NCBI GenBank assembly: GCA_018398805.1
Contig: JAGFBZ010000261.1
Location: 1,550,001 to 1,614,000, forward strand
Source of the DNA: Hirundichthys speculiger
Lineage: Eukaryota > Chordata > Actinopteri > Beloniformes > Exocoetidae
Length of the DNA stretch: 64,000 bases
Direction of reading: 5' to 3'
Below, piece after piece: positions 1-12,614 of this stretch. How positions within the stretch are numbered: position 1 is the first letter of the stretch; each line of letters begins with the position of its first letter. Made by a program: the position numbers and the translations under genes. The notes beneath the pieces were generated by a model. The model was given only the letters and a program-made list of their open reading frames with translations, ran no database searches and was not told the DNA's origin.

Positions 1-654
1 GAAATAACACATTTAATCATGGACGCAAGCTCACAAATTCACATGACTTCTGTGGCAATCCAGGCTTTTGTATCCCCTCAGTCAGTCAGTAGAACAGACC
101 ATATTATCTTAGACTTACCTTCACATACAATTTTTTTTTTACATATTAGCTACATAGAAACAATCAGCAAATCTCAGAAATCAGGAGGATTTTATTTCAT
201 GTTTAGTGGATTTGATATTCTCAGAAATATACACTAAGACACTGGAAGTATTTGTTAATCTGTCAATCGAGTTTGGTTTCAGATTTTTATTGTGGTTTGT
301 ATTATTGAACTGATGTCATGTTGTCATGGTAGGAAACTTAAAGATGCCATCATCTTTGACTCATCACCAGTAATGGCAACACAAGTAATAATAATCATCG
401 TGTCCCTCTGGCGCTACGTATAATGCATAAAGATGCAATATCGATGCCTTTCTGTAAACCTTAAGGAAACCTGTGTCTGTTTTAGTGTGTACATGTTCTC
501 AGGTGTACTCTAAGTTGCCATGTGATCATGATTTGAATGTTTTGAAAGGGTGGAAGGTGAAGTTTAGTTAAGGAGGAAAATCTGGCAGACAAATGTCAAC
601 TGAAAGGTCAGGAATAATTCAAACTGAACAGATTCAATGTTATAAAAAGAGTTG
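1..654. other. intergenic, nothing recognised
   Basis: AT-rich sequence. No open frame resembles a known protein and no repeat family is recognised. Confidence 0.5.
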
Positions 655-985
655 GATATTATTCCATCCATCCATTTTCTATTCATCCAGTTCAGGATCG
701 CTGGGGGTGGCAGACTGTGGCAGCTGTCACTGGATATGCCCCGCACAAGTCTCTATTCCATTAAGGGGACACAGAAACAAAAAAGACAAAAGTAATCTCA
801 CACTTCCTCCCACAGTAAATTTGAATCACCAATCAATCTAAAATGTATACTGGTGGAAGCAGGAGTACCTGGGGAAAGCCTACAGAAGCATGAGGAGAAT
901 ATACAAATTCTACACAGAAAGGGCACACCTCTTGACCAGGCAGCCTTCTCACTAAGGCAACTGCACAAACCACCACAGCGCCCCC
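655..985 (-). repeat. decayed SINE, antisense
   Basis: The left edge carries CCATCCATCCATTTTCTATTC, the antisense of the GGAT-rich tail common to fish SINEs. Further right the reading resembles the antisense body (AGTACCTGGGGAAAGCCTAC, then TTCTACACAGAAAGG) and ends near CCACCACAGCGCCCC, the antisense of the tRNA-like head. Many substitutions indicate an old copy. The same family occurs on the plus strand at 34913-35222. Confidence 0.55.
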
Positions 986-3900
986 CAAATTAGAAATTAT
1001 TATTTAGATATCGTCTGCCACATTATGGTGGATTTCTTCTGTGTTTTGTATGCAAACACTCCCGTGGAGGTACAGGGGACATTTTGGTTGTGCCTCTGTT
1101 TGGCTTGGAAGGTAGTAACAGAGGTAAAGAGGGGAGACAAGCTCTTTGTGTGAGGGCAAGCCAGCAAACTGTGAGGGGCAGAGTCTGAGCTGGGCGCTTG
1201 GCAGGGAGCCTGCTTCTCTCCTATTTAAGAAACTGTGATCACAGCTTTGAAGAAGCAGGATAAATGGACCTTCTGAGGAAAATCTCAGGGTAGAGGAGGA
1301 AGACCTGGGCTGGAGCTGATGGATGGTATGGCAGCTGTCCAGTTGTGGCAGCTGTTTGTGAGATACAAGTTGTAAGTGGGGGAACTTTAGGCTTGCAGAA
1401 GTGCTATGTTTGACACAACAACCTCCTAAAGACTTCTCACTTTCATAGATGTTAATTTGGACATGAGACTTCCTACACTGCTGGTACATCCTTTTATTTT
1501 GGGCCCTTGCATAAAGGCCCTGTTCAGACCAGGTGCTAACATGGGTCCTGGGTGATTCTTTTACAAGTCGAATACATTAAATACGGGAAGCATTGAGGGT
1601 GCATTCAGATCTGCTCATGTCACATTCAGAGGTAATTTTGGACACTTGTGGCCACACCTTTACAAGAGAATGTTCACATTGAAGGGTCAGTGAACTCTAA
1701 CCCCACAGCATCGGAAGGATGATCCTCTCTCTTCTGCTTTTTAAGAAAAACACACCTTGTGAAAATATGCATGCTTGCACACTGAAGGAGTTCTGGCGAT
1801 CTGTGGCGATCCAACAAGGAGGCATTAATGGTGCTGAAGGTGAACATGGCTTGTTATTGATTTACCTCAACTTTGTGTGTGTTAGTACGCATAAGGCGTT
1901 ACAGAAACTGATGCATGGTGTCATATACTGTGTTTCCATTCAGAAAATGATAGGCTTAAGCTTATACTTTTAAGCCTAAAACTTTACCCCCTTTAAGAGA
2001 AAAGGTTGTGTCTGCTGTCCCATGAATCTGAATTGCATCCGTGGATTATCATTTAAATCTTTTAATTGACATGTTATGCCCCCAAAAGTCTAAAATAACA
2101 ACAGCTACATCATAAACTTAAAAAGTAAAAACTGGCAGACAAATGAACAAGTGAAATTGTCCATGTTTAACACGGTATCAATCCAAGAGAAGAACATTAT
2201 GTAACATTATCAGTGTCTCAGTGCAACACGGGGAACGCAGTGATACGCATTTCTTACAGCAGCGGAGCAGTGACTCAGAATCTCTTCTCCTCTGATTGAG
2301 CATTAAAAAAACAACAACTTGTAACCCACGGCTACCTCACAGCCTTTATCTCATTGTGTTTTTGACATGTGCATTGTCCGGTTTGTATCTGGAGGTGTGT
2401 TTGCTTTCTAATTCTTTCAAAGCCTGCTTTTTTTTTTTTCTTTTTTTTCTTTTGGTGCCAAATTTATGAACAGGCCAAGCACATAACACCCCCCCCCCCC
2501 GTCTCACAATCAAGTGCCTCCACCATACTTTATAAGCTAAAGCGAAAGATTTCCACCAAGTAACTGCAGTTGCATGAGTTTGTTGGAACGACATAAGACA
2601 ACTGAAAACAAAACAAAAAACAAACGAAGAGGCCTCGTAGCTGTCTGAGACTCTGTGTTTGTATTCTGTCCTTTTACTTGAGCTCAGATCAGAACATTCT
2701 GCTTGCCAACCAGTCAAGTGCACAAATGTTTTTATCCTGTTCCAGGCCTTTAGACTTTCTTTATAAACTCTTATTGCTGTTTGTTTGTGTTTCTACACAC
2801 TGATGTTGCAATTTTAAGTGTCTCTCTTTATGTTGAATGTTGATCAGTTGTTTTCATTCATAAGATATAGTGTCATTTTAAGCCTTTTTTTTTTTTTTTT
2901 TGGTTTTGTTGAGCAACATTAGTGATTATTAGTGATCTTGAATTTCCCCCTTGGGGGATTAATAAAGTATTTTGAATTATCATTCATACTATCATCAGGA
3001 CACTTGCACTGACTTTCAATATGAAAGGGAAAATGTATGAGTGAAAGAGTATTACAACATAGATCTACTGTATATTTATGATGGCCAGGGACTCCCTATT
3101 TGTTTAAACATTTGTGTCATTTATCTGCTTTCTGGGTTCTTGGCAGCTCTTGACATCTTTGTGCTTAGATGATGGAATTAGACGTTAATCATAGCTGAGC
3201 TGGATCTGAACTAAAGGACTCACTGTATGTTAAATAAACACAGAGACAGACGTTACCTGCCAGAATTCCATGTAGAGATGACGTTTGCATGTGACTCATA
3301 CTTCTTTGTCCTTAATAATGTATTCTTTTGGCTTTAAGGATAAGGGCTGCTATTTGCGCATTTTTGTCACAGTACTTCCTTGTACTGTATGTGCCATCTG
3401 CTGGGAAATACTTTCAGCCTTCCAAGCAAGAGGCCTTTCTTTTTCTGATTTGTTCCTTCACCCGACACAAAGAGACTCACCAGCTGATCTGTTTCCTGCT
3501 GCGATTTTTATTCACCAGCTTCCGTCACTGTTGTTATCAGAAATAAATACGAATCGTGACGAGATGTTGAGGGCCTCTCCTTCATTTTTTTGAAGGCTCT
3601 GTTTGTGTGAAAGTAAAAAACCTGAAAAAAGAAAAAAAAATGTCTTCAGGGCTGATTTAATAGGCCAAGTGAGGACTTAAAACAGAGAGAGAAAGACTGA
3701 AATAAATCTGTCAATGTGTTAATGTGTGCGTGTGTGTGTTTGTGTGTAAATGCATGTGTGCATTAGCATGCTAACAACCTCTAATTATGTTTGTGTCTTA
3801 GCTCAAATTGAGCTGTCTTTCTTTTTGTACAGCAGCGGCTACTTGAGAACCAGTCTGGAGTTTAAAAATTCTAACTCTAACCAGAGTCGGAAGAAAATTT

Positions 3901-4129
3901 GCTAGATATGACATACAAATGACTGAAAAAAAGAATGTTATTAAGTTAGAAAGATGGCAAGCACAAAAGATATTTCATATAGCCATAGTTTTTGACATTT
4001 TTTATGGACAATGTATGACTCTAAGTATTTTTCTATTTGCTTCAAGATATTTTAAGAACCCTTTAATTTATGAAACTATAGCAACCAAAATAGAATAAAA
4101 AATAACCAACTTCTACGGGGCCTACTTAA
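986..4129. other. intergenic, scattered repeat scraps
   Basis: No coding sequence is supported. A possible MITE end (GGCCCTGTTCAGACCAGG) lies near 1517. Simple sequence includes T/C runs at 2429-2451, a C run near 2490 and a T run at 2886-2901. Around 2940-2980, TTTCCCCCTTGGGGGATTAA followed by TAAAGTATT looks like the 3' terminus of a fish LINE with only its tail left. Confidence 0.45.
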
Positions 4130-4713
4130 CTAGAGATTTCAGCAGCCATCACAAATCAGACACCAAGCATACCCACTGTATTTATACACCAGCCCAACAA
4201 CACATGTTACTCCCCTCCTTCATTTTTCTTTTGTGTTTCTGTTTGTCTTCTGCACACGTGACAGGAGTGGCTGTTTTGTTTAATGACTCCTTCCAAGGTA
4301 AACACATGTCTTATAAATACTTTGCCTCATTTGAATATGTAGCTCTCCAGATGAATTCCCCTGGTCGTGTGCTGTTCCTTAACACGCATAAGCCACCTAA
4401 ACACTCTACAAGCTTTTTTGAAGACTTTTCTGAACTCTTGTCAATAATTTGTGTTGACTTCGACTGTGTAGCTGTTGTTGGGGATTTCAACATTTATACT
4501 GATAATGCCCTGGAGCCAAATGCCAAGGAGTTTGTGTTGTTTTCTGGTTAATGTTGGTCTATCTCAGCATGTGAAAGAAAAAACGCATAACAAAGGGCAC
4601 TGTTTAGATCTAGTCATCTCCAAAGGTCTGAATATTTTCAAGACCATGGTGATGGACGTTGCTCTGTCTGATCATTCCTGTGTTTTCTTTGAGAATGCTG
4701 TTACAGTGATCCC

Positions 4714-5389
4714 TTATTTTTCACGGTTAATGGGGACCGGCGCCCCCCCGCGACAATCAAAATCCCTGATCTGGAGCCAGAGCCCCCCGAGCCACTCAAT
4801 AATGTGTTTAAAATATGTTTAAAAACCCCCAAAAAGTAACGAGGCACTGCAGCGAAACAAGACAAAGGCTCAACTGTGGTCTTTCTGTTACCTTCACAGC
4901 CTCTGGTCTCTGAACCGTAGTAAACAAACTGCTGGTATTGTGCCATTTTTGGCTCGTAAATAGCAGCTAACACGTTAACAACAACAAAACAAAAAGTCCG
5001 GTTTTCTCTGCATGGAACGAGCACTTTATTCTGCCACTGCAGGAACTTGTAACATCACACAGGTTGTATTGTTGGGCTCCTGTCGGTTAACAAAGAATGC
5101 AAATCTATACATGCTGGGCTGCTGTTTATGCTCACTCCACTTTTCATTTAACCCCATTTTCTTCTGCTGTCCCATGACACACACACATCATTACCCATAA
5201 GGCCACCTTCTTAAAGGGGCCAGGCTGGCTCACAGCATTTTTTCACTGTGAGAGATCATGTGCACAAAACATCTTGTGATGTTTCTGCGATTTTTTTTAA
5301 TGTTTTAAATTATATTATATATTTCTGAAAAAAATCTGCGACTAACTAAAACCGCGGTAATTAAACCGCGAAGTGGCAAGGGATCATTG
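4714..5389. mobile_element. Tigger-like (TcMar) non-autonomous element
   Basis: The inverted ends are CAGTGATCCCTT on the left and AAGGGATCATTG on the right, flanked by TA at 4712-4713 and 5390-5391, the target duplication of the Tc1/mariner superfamily. The terminal CGCGGTTT/AACCGCG motifs resemble Tigger/pogo ends. No transposase frame is visible in the 676 bp. Removing it rejoins the flanking L2-like LINE. Confidence 0.75.
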
Positions 5390-6619
5390 TATTGTCAATA
5401 AGAACCTCCAAACACAGGTTGCCAAAAAAAACAATACATGGGTGAAAATGCCAGTGAAATGTTTAAATCAGCTTTCTCTCCCTCACCTGTCCTCTCCTGG
5501 CCCTCAGTTGATGAGCTTGTGGATCATTTCAATGGTAAAATTAAAAGCATTATTGATGTCATTGCTCCCATCAAGGTAAAAGTGGTCACTGCCAAAAAGA
5601 GCGTGGCATGGAAAATGCCACGGTGATAAGAGCTGAAAAACGAGAACGTCGGAAAGATGAACACAGAAAACAAAGTTGCAGGTTCACTATGAGATCTATA
5701 AAGAGAGACTGAGGATTTATAATCTTGGAGCTGAGAAATGCAAGACAATCTTTGTTACTGTTGACAGGTTAACTAACCCTCCTGTGTCATTCATCCCAGA
5801 ACTCCTATCCAACCAGGCCTGTAAGGAATTTGCTTCCTTCTATGCTGACAAAAATTTAAGAAAAATCAGGCAGTCAGTGCGTGCTTCCACGCCAGGGGCA
5901 GCACATATGTCACCACTGTGTCCCACCTAAAATATACACATCATGACACACTTTTCTCCAATCAGCCCAAAAACCCTGGATGAGATCATTTGCCATCTGA
6001 AAACCACCACTTGCTGTCTTGATACCCTGCCAACAGGGTTTTTCAAGAATGTTTCAGGATGCATGGCCCCAGATATTTTACTGATTGTAAACACCTCCCT
6101 GCTCTCAGGAGTCTTTTCCCAGACCCTAATAACAGCCGTCATCAAGCCACTCCTGAAAAAGACCAGCTTAGACTCGTCACTCATGAGCAGCTCCAGACCG
6201 ATATCAAACCTCCCCTTTCTCAGTAAGATTACAGAAAAAGCTGTTTTTCAACAACTCCACAACTTCTTGACGCTTAATAACTGTTTCGATGTCTATCAGT
6301 CAGGTTGTCGGCCACATCACAGCACAGTGGAAACATTTCATTGCTGTTTAACATCTGCATGCTCCTCACTCGCTCAAATTATGAAAAACAACAAAACATG
6401 TTACCACAACTATGCTGATGACACACAAATCTACATAAACCACTAACACCAAGAAAGTGGATCATATAACTCCAGTCCTCAGATCTTTACACTGGCTTCC
6501 TGTTTGTCAAAGAGTTGACTTCAAAATCCTGCTGTTAGTTTACAAAGCACTGAATGGTTTAGTGCCAAAATACATTCAGGATATTCTGGTTTGTTATGAC
6601 CCCACAAAATCCCCAAGGT

Positions 6620-6688
6620 CACAGGTGTCAAACTGATCCAAAAACCTGCAGCCACACGGCCCTTTCACGGATCAGTTTGACACCCCTG
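6620..6688. mobile_element. 69-bp hAT MITE
   Basis: The ends are CACAGGTGTCAAACTGATCC and GGATCAGTTTGACACCCCTG. They are flanked by an imperfect 8-bp duplication, CCCAAGGT (6612-6619) and CCTTAGGT (6689-6696). It is closely related to the 204-bp element at 8719-8922. It interrupts the L2-like LINE near the end of its pol region. Confidence 0.7.
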
Positions 6689-7157
6689 CCTTAGGTCATC
6701 AGGGTCAAGTCTACTTTCTGTTTCCAGGAGTCAAAAGAAAACACGAAGACGCAGCGTTCAGTTTTTATCCTCCTCACATGTGGAACAAACTCCTAGAAAA
6801 CTGCAGGTCTGCTGAAACTCTCAGCAGTTTTAAGTCAGGGCTAAAAACTTCTCTATTTGCTGCCTTTTATCAAAACAACTGATAATTAACTTTTATTTCT
6901 TGCATTTTATCTACACTTTTTAATTGGGGCTTTTAATTGTTTTTTTTTATCAAAACAACTGTTGATTAATTTTTGGCATTTTATCCTATCTTCTTTGAAG
7001 GTTTTAATATTTAATTTTATTTAATTTTATTTCCTTCTTGTTTTTAATGTACTTTTTAATGCTTCTGGATTGCTTCTATTGTTTTATGTAAAGCACCTTG
7101 AACTGTCTTGTACATGTGAACTGTCAAGTTCACGAAATAAACCTTGCCTTGCCTTGC

Positions 7158-8710
7158 ACGCATGAGTGAGTGTTCCTGGTCAGGGGGTGTGGTTTTGGGC
7201 CAGCAGCTGAAACACCTGAGCAGCATCCTTAATCGTCACAGGCTGCACACACTCAAGGCTTCAGCCAATAGCAGTTCGTGGGTGTTGCCTCTGTTCGTTG
7301 GTGTTACCTCTACTTCTGGCTGTCTGTCTGTAAATAGTTCACGTTTCAATGTCTTTTGGTGTCAGTGTTGCCTGGGAGCTCATGTTTTTGGTGATTTAGG
7401 TGTCCACCATCTGGACTCCTTCCCCCCTTTATCTTAAAAGGAATTGGGGACCACCACTCTATGCTTTTCAGTGTTGTGGTGAAGGTGGTTGTCTTGCAAA
7501 GCTCCCAACCACAGTTTACTCTCCTTTCCCTGAGCATCCGTGGTAGAGTTTGGGTGAATCACTCAAGTGCTGTCTTGAGAATTAAAGCTGAAGGGTAGAG
7601 AGGGAAAGTAAATGGTGTCATTATAGCTCTTTGGATTGCACTCCTGTTGCTCTTCACCGTGCAGCCCTGTAGTTGCACACACTGTGATCTGTTGATGCAG
7701 TGGTCTATAATCTTAATTATAACCTTTTAAAAGCTGTAGAAAGTGTTTAACGCAATCCTCACTGTGCTTGATAATATAAACCTGTCAAATGAATCGCTTA
7801 GCACAGTGGTTCTCAAACTTTTAATCCTGTGTACCACCTGAGAAATTGTTAAGCTCTCTGAGTACCACCATGATGACCAGTTTTAAAATATAGCCATATA
7901 TGCCTTCTCAATTAACTTTAAATTCACAGGAAAGATCTTTATTCCTTATTGTAGTTATTTATTCTGACCCAAATTTTGTTTCTTCTTCTTTTTTTTTTTG
8001 ATCTCTGACATTATAGGTCAATCTCGAAAAGCCCAGTGCTAACAATCTCAAATGGGGGTGTTTTCCTACCTGCTTGAACAGAGTTGGGCATACTTAGGTC
8101 AATAAATTATTTCCTTCTCGCTTGTACACTCAGACAAGGACAGTAGTCAAATACAATTGTCCAGTTGATCTCAACTGTGCATGTAAACATGTAGCCAGCT
8201 GTCATCTTGGTGACCATCCTGCAGTGGCACCAAGGACCTGAGATAGTGTAGACCCAGCCTTTTGAAGGTCTTCAGTAACATGATGTTGAGATGTTCTATG
8301 GTGGGCACCTATGGTGTGACATTGAATTATGCCTTCCAGATCTAAGGTCACCTCTGTAGATGCAGGAGAGGTCAAAATGATGCTGGATGCTGCCATATTC
8401 TCCCTGCAGACTTCAATCATCCTCAGATTGCTGTTGTCAGACTTCCTGGGTTTATTGATCTGGGTTATGATTAGGCAGATGCTGGAAATGATGGACAGAG
8501 TATGACTGGCCTACTTAGAAAGTATAGAGAAGCTGTGAGAGAGAGAGAGAGAAGGAAGAGAATGTTGGAGAAAAGGCAAGGGAAGGAGATGACTATCATG
8601 CTGTTCTATTAATGTCACCAGAGCTACATATGTGAGCAAAACATTAATTGTGAAATAGTAAGATAAGGATTTATCAGCTTCCAATATCAGATTAATAGCT
8701 GATAATAACT
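7158..8710. other. intergenic with a hAT fragment
   Basis: At 7804 the sequence CAGTGGTTCTCAAAC begins a hAT-type end, followed by the fragment TACCACCTGAGAAATTG; the matching right end was not found. The rest holds no supported gene. A GA-rich run lies at 8535-8560. Confidence 0.4.
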
Positions 8711-8718
8711 ATCTAGAT

Positions 8719-8922
8719 CACAGGTGTCAAACAGATCCCTGAAAGGGCCGTGTGGCTGCAGGTTTTTGTTCCAACCATGCAGCAGCACAGCTGACTAGTT
8801 GTCTTCACTAAAGGTCTTAACCAGTTCAGTTGATTGAAAGAAACAATTTCAGCTGTGCTGCTGCATGGTTGAATAAAACCTGCAACCACACGGCCCTTTC
8901 AGGGATCAGTTTGACACCTGTG
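8719..8922. mobile_element. 204-bp palindromic hAT MITE
   Basis: A perfect 8-bp target duplication ATCTAGAT (8711-8718 and 8923-8930) brackets inverted ends CACAGGTGTCAAAC and GTTTGACACCTGTG. The internal arms are also inverted (GGCCGTGTGGCTGCAGG against CCTGCAACCACACGGCC), so the whole element could fold as a hairpin. It has no coding capacity. Confidence 0.9.
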
Positions 8923-8930
8923 ATCTAGAT

Positions 8931-9318
8931 GTTTAATACGCAATGATTGTCAAACACTATATGGCAGTGGGTGTCCTGTCTTTGTTTCAGACTAGTATTT
9001 AAAATTTTCAGGAAAAAAGGAAAACCTTGCAGTTTCAGAAAAAAAAAACCACACACACACACACACAATGTGGGTCTCCTTTTAGAAAACAGCTTCAGCT
9101 TAAAAATCGTCTGTGATTTGAACAAGAATCTAAAACTGGGGTTTCTACAGGTTGGCATGCCAGACTGTATCCAAGTCTGTTGCTACCGTCAGTGATACTC
9201 CACAAGCATGTGGAGAGAGTGAGCTGTTGTTTCTCTGAAGGTTTGTTTTGTTTTCCACTTGGTTGTTGTTTCGTTTCTGGAGCAACAAACATCAACTAAA
9301 TAAGTATGCTTCAACAAC

Positions 9319-9349
<31 letters not shown>

Positions 9350-9608
9350 TTAGCTTTACACTCAGAATCAAATGCAGAAGGATTAGAGGCAGTTTAACAG
9401 ATTTATTGGAGAATAGGTGTTCAAAATGCATTAGAGTCTTTGTCACCTGATCTAGAATCTAAAGATCCATTATGTCTGTCTTTTTTGCCCAGAATCCAAG
9501 GGAGACAGGAATTTTTCTATCCAGTAAAACAGACAAGGCAGATGCTGGAGACGAGTCTGGAATATCTGGAGAACAGGAAAAGAGAGTGGAAAGTTCCACA
9601 GGCTTGAG
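8931..9608. other. intergenic with two CA microsatellites
   Basis: (CA)n tracts lie at about 9049-9067 and 9319-9348. No gene is supported. Confidence 0.5.
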
Positions 9609-11570
9609 ATTGTTGATACAAGCGGCAGAAATGTGTTTTCTCCATAGGGTGACTGGACTCGCCTTTAGAGATGAGGTGAGAAGTTCAGTCATTCGGGAGG
9701 GACTCAGTGTAGAGCCGTTGCTCCTTCACATCGAGAGGAGCCAGTTGAGGTGGTTCGGGCATCTGGTTAGGATGTCCCCTGGACGCCTCTCTGGAGTGGT
9801 GTTTCGGGCATGTCCAACTGGGAGAAGACCATGAGGCAGACCCAGGGCACGCTGGAGAGATTATGGCCCTGATCGTACACCTCCCGCTAACCACAAACAG
9901 CAAATTGCGGGTTTAGGAACCTCCGCTAACAGATAATGCAATCTTCCGCTTCCCTAAAGCCGCTACCTGCGTTGCTAACTCCCTTACTCACATTGTAGGC
10001 GCGACAATTGGCGTGTCATTTGCGCTTTCCGTAAACTAGGTATCTTGCGATCGCGGGTCGGGGGTGGTCTGACCACCCACTACCCGCTATCCTAAACCCA
10101 CGATCGTGCATAAAAGAGCACGTCCAAATGGCATAAATGTGCGTACACCTGGTCACATGTGGACGTGCACAAAGGGCTCTACCTCTCGATTACGAGAGGT
10201 AATTACATATTACTTGCATACATTTTTATTCTCTTAAGCGCAGAGGATGTCTGTACAACTGTGGCATGATCTCATTCAGATGTTTGCTGTGGAGGTAATG
10301 AGGAGATCACAGAACTCTGTTTTGGAGTTTCTTGTACTGTGCGTGTATCCCTTCGTGCTGCACTGACCCTCTCCTTGCACTCAGAGCACCTGAGATGCGC
10401 TCAGTGGTAGAAAGTAGATGTCATCATACCTGTTCCTCTGGCTCAATGCTCATCCAATGATCCGTTCTGCAGTATTTTAAAAAGCACATCAGCTGTGCGT
10501 CTTGGCGCAGCTGTGCGCACAGCTGCTCCCGGTGCCCACTGCTGAGAATATGTTCTGGCTGCTCTGCCTGAGCGTGTTTACCGGGAGCGCACCAACTATC
10601 TGGGACTTTAAGGTAGCCGATAGATTGCCTATGTAAGAACTGATTTCATTTTGGCTGTGATCTGGAAGAAATCCTGGATTCTGGATCACTTTCAAATTTT
10701 AGATAACATTGAGGTCAATGGGGCTGGAAATTTTGTTTCTCAATATCTCCTTTAATTATTGCCCAAATCTCATGAAATTTCAGTCAGGGATTGACAATGG
10801 AAAACTCTATCAAATTTCAGAGGCTGATCCAGATCTGATCCAGAAGGCGGATTTTATCGCAGTCTGTAAATCACTATAAGGGAGAACTGTTGTGCTTGGC
10901 GGAGGTCTGCGCTCTCCGAGTGCTTTTCTTGTTAAGAAATGCTTTCCTGGAAGCTCACTGGCTCTATTTTTTCTGAGCAGTTTGTTGAAACTTCTTGGAG
11001 TAGAAAAGAAATGATTTGCTCCACATGAGTTAGAGCTAGTTATGTATATATCAGTGCAGAGGAGGAGGAGGCAGGAAGAGGAGGAAGCTCTACAGCAGAG
11101 TCCCAGACGAGCTGTGCATGAGAGCTGCTCCGATCTGGATAAAAAGACGCTCCATAGCGGTTTGCGGGTACCGCAACCTGCTCTTAAAGGCAATGGCTAC
11201 TGATGCACTGATTGGTTAGACAGGTGGAACGCCCTAACCACTCCCATACATAATATATGCATAATATAGCGGTTAGCGCAGGTAAGATCGCGGGTTTAGA
11301 GAGGTGGAAGATTGCGCTTTTTGCGGGGGAACGCCCCTCCCGCTACCCCTTATCCCTCAATAGCGGCTTTAGGAGGTTTGGCGGAAGATCAGGCCCTATA
11401 TCTCTCAGCTGGCCTGGGAGCACCTCGGAATTCTTCCAGAGGAACTGGTCAATGTAGCTGGGGGAGGGAGGGAGGTCTGGGCCTCTCAGCAGACGCTGCT
11501 GCCCCTGCGTCCCAACTACGGAACAAGCAGAAGTTAATGGATGGATGGATGGATGGATGGATGGATAGCA
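9609..11570 (+). mobile_element. Rex3/RTE LINE 3' fragment, split by a Harbinger-like element
   Basis: The left part (9609-9864) encodes the end of a reverse transcriptase ORF with the stretch LLLHIERSQLRWFGHLVRMS followed by ACPTGRRP, which I recognise from fish Rex3/RTE elements. The right part (11397-11570) continues with the same ORF's terminus (LAWE..., here degenerate) and a GGAT microsatellite tail at 11538-11566, as expected for Rex3. The two pieces join exactly once the element at 9865-11396 and one TAT are removed. It is 5' truncated and inactive. Confidence 0.85.
9865..11396. mobile_element. Harbinger/PIF-like non-autonomous element, 1.53 kb
   Basis: The ends are GGCCCTGATC and GATCAGGCCC, flanked by the 3-bp duplication TAT (9862-9864 and 11397-11399), as in PIF/Harbinger elements. 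The subterminal arms are GC-rich and partly inverted (CGCTAACC..., GCGGTTAGCG...). No Harbinger nuclease or Myb-like frame is visible. The interior at about 10,600-10,950 includes CTTGGCGGAGGTCTGCGCTC, a short motif I have seen in other dispersed repeats. The superfamily is inferred from end sequence and TSD length. Confidence 0.7.
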
Positions 11571-12611
11571 TTATGAACAGCAAGACAGGTGAGTCCATGA
11601 TGCGGTGCAGTCTTGGGTCTGAGCCTTGTCAATTGTTGAAGAGTAGTGGGGGGGACCAGGCTTCTGCTCACCTGAACCCCTTGTATATTTGGATAGACAA
11701 GGGAGGGAAACGGAAGGAGAAAGAATAGGCCAGGCTTGAAAGCCTTGAGGCTGGGAGATCCAAACACATCTGTCCTAATGGGGGCGTCATTCATATTGCT
11801 ACACGTACCTTTAACCATAACCCGTAACTTTAATTTATCTTTAAAATCAAGTATTGCCCTTAAAAGGTCATTCAAACCTCTGGAAAGCCCTGTGATAGAC
11901 TGCGATCTATCCAGTGTGGGACCCCATTTCTCATCCAGTGACAGCTGGGACAGAAGGACCCTTGTGACCTTGAATAGGATTAAAGTGAGGATGGAAAATA
12001 AATGAATGAACAATTTTGCGGAGGTCCTGCATATAAAAGAAGCTGCCCTGTGAAGATTTCTTATCATTCACTTTAATTCACTCCAGAATCTATTCTCTTT
12101 TTGTCTGAATAAGGACACATAGCATCAACAACAAAGACAGATGTGCCCACGACATGCACACATCCAGAGATAAAAAACATCACTTCCCCAAATATGGATA
12201 TTCTTTCCTCTGGGAGGCACTAAATTTCAAACTGATCTATTCATGGAATATATCTAAATATCAACTTTTTTCCTTCTTTTTTACTACTTAGAGGTTATAA
12301 AACAAAAAGAATAATGTATGTCTTGTCCCTAACTGTCCAGTGAAAAGTTCTGTTGGCCCCTGTAGTCATTCTGTAAAAGAAATCCTCCCAGTATATCTTC
12401 TTGGTGATGTTGTGTATGCATGTGATCTTTTTAGAGTAGTATGCATTTTTACAGTGACATTCAGAATCTTAAATATCAGACTGAGACTAACTCTAGGGTT
12501 AATTGGGCACAACTTTGGATTTCTAGGTCTTTTGACGACTCCTGGAATGGTTGTGTAACAGAAGCGTGAGGTCAGACCTGCTCTGGAGGAGGATTAACTT
12601 CAGCTGCATTG
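11571..12611. other. intergenic with a SINE 3' half
   Basis: 11877-12007 resembles the 3' half of the fish SINE at 34913-35222 (CCTGTGATAGACTGCGATC, then GTGACCTTGAATAGGATTAA and a GAATGAATGAAC tail). The remainder has no recognised feature. Confidence 0.45.
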
Positions 12612-12614
12612 GTC

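Larger units (their letters stand above)
4130..7157 (+). mobile_element. L2-like LINE, degenerate, split by two DNA elements
   Basis: This is a non-LTR retrotransposon remnant on the plus strand. The endonuclease part is visible at 4204-4690, including the motif GDFNIYTD and later ALSDHSCVFFE. The reverse transcriptase follows at about 5440-6446 in several frames, with SRPISNLPFLSKITEK and the catalytic YADD box near 6410. A C-terminal stretch (LRSLHWLPVCQRVDFK) follows, and the 3' end reads AAAGCACCTTGAACTG then repeated CCTTG. Stops and frame changes make it dead. It is interrupted by a Tigger-like element (4714-5389) and a small hAT MITE (6620-6688). The L2 assignment rests on recalled motif similarity. 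Confidence 0.8.

Noticed and set aside
1004..1489. 161-codon minus-strand open frame
   Set aside because: No recognisable domain, Ser/Leu/Cys-rich composition typical of non-coding frames, no supporting splice sites or promoter.
11534..12067. 177-codon minus-strand open frame
   Set aside because: It runs across the Rex3 GGAT tail and a SINE half in antisense, so it is a repeat shadow.
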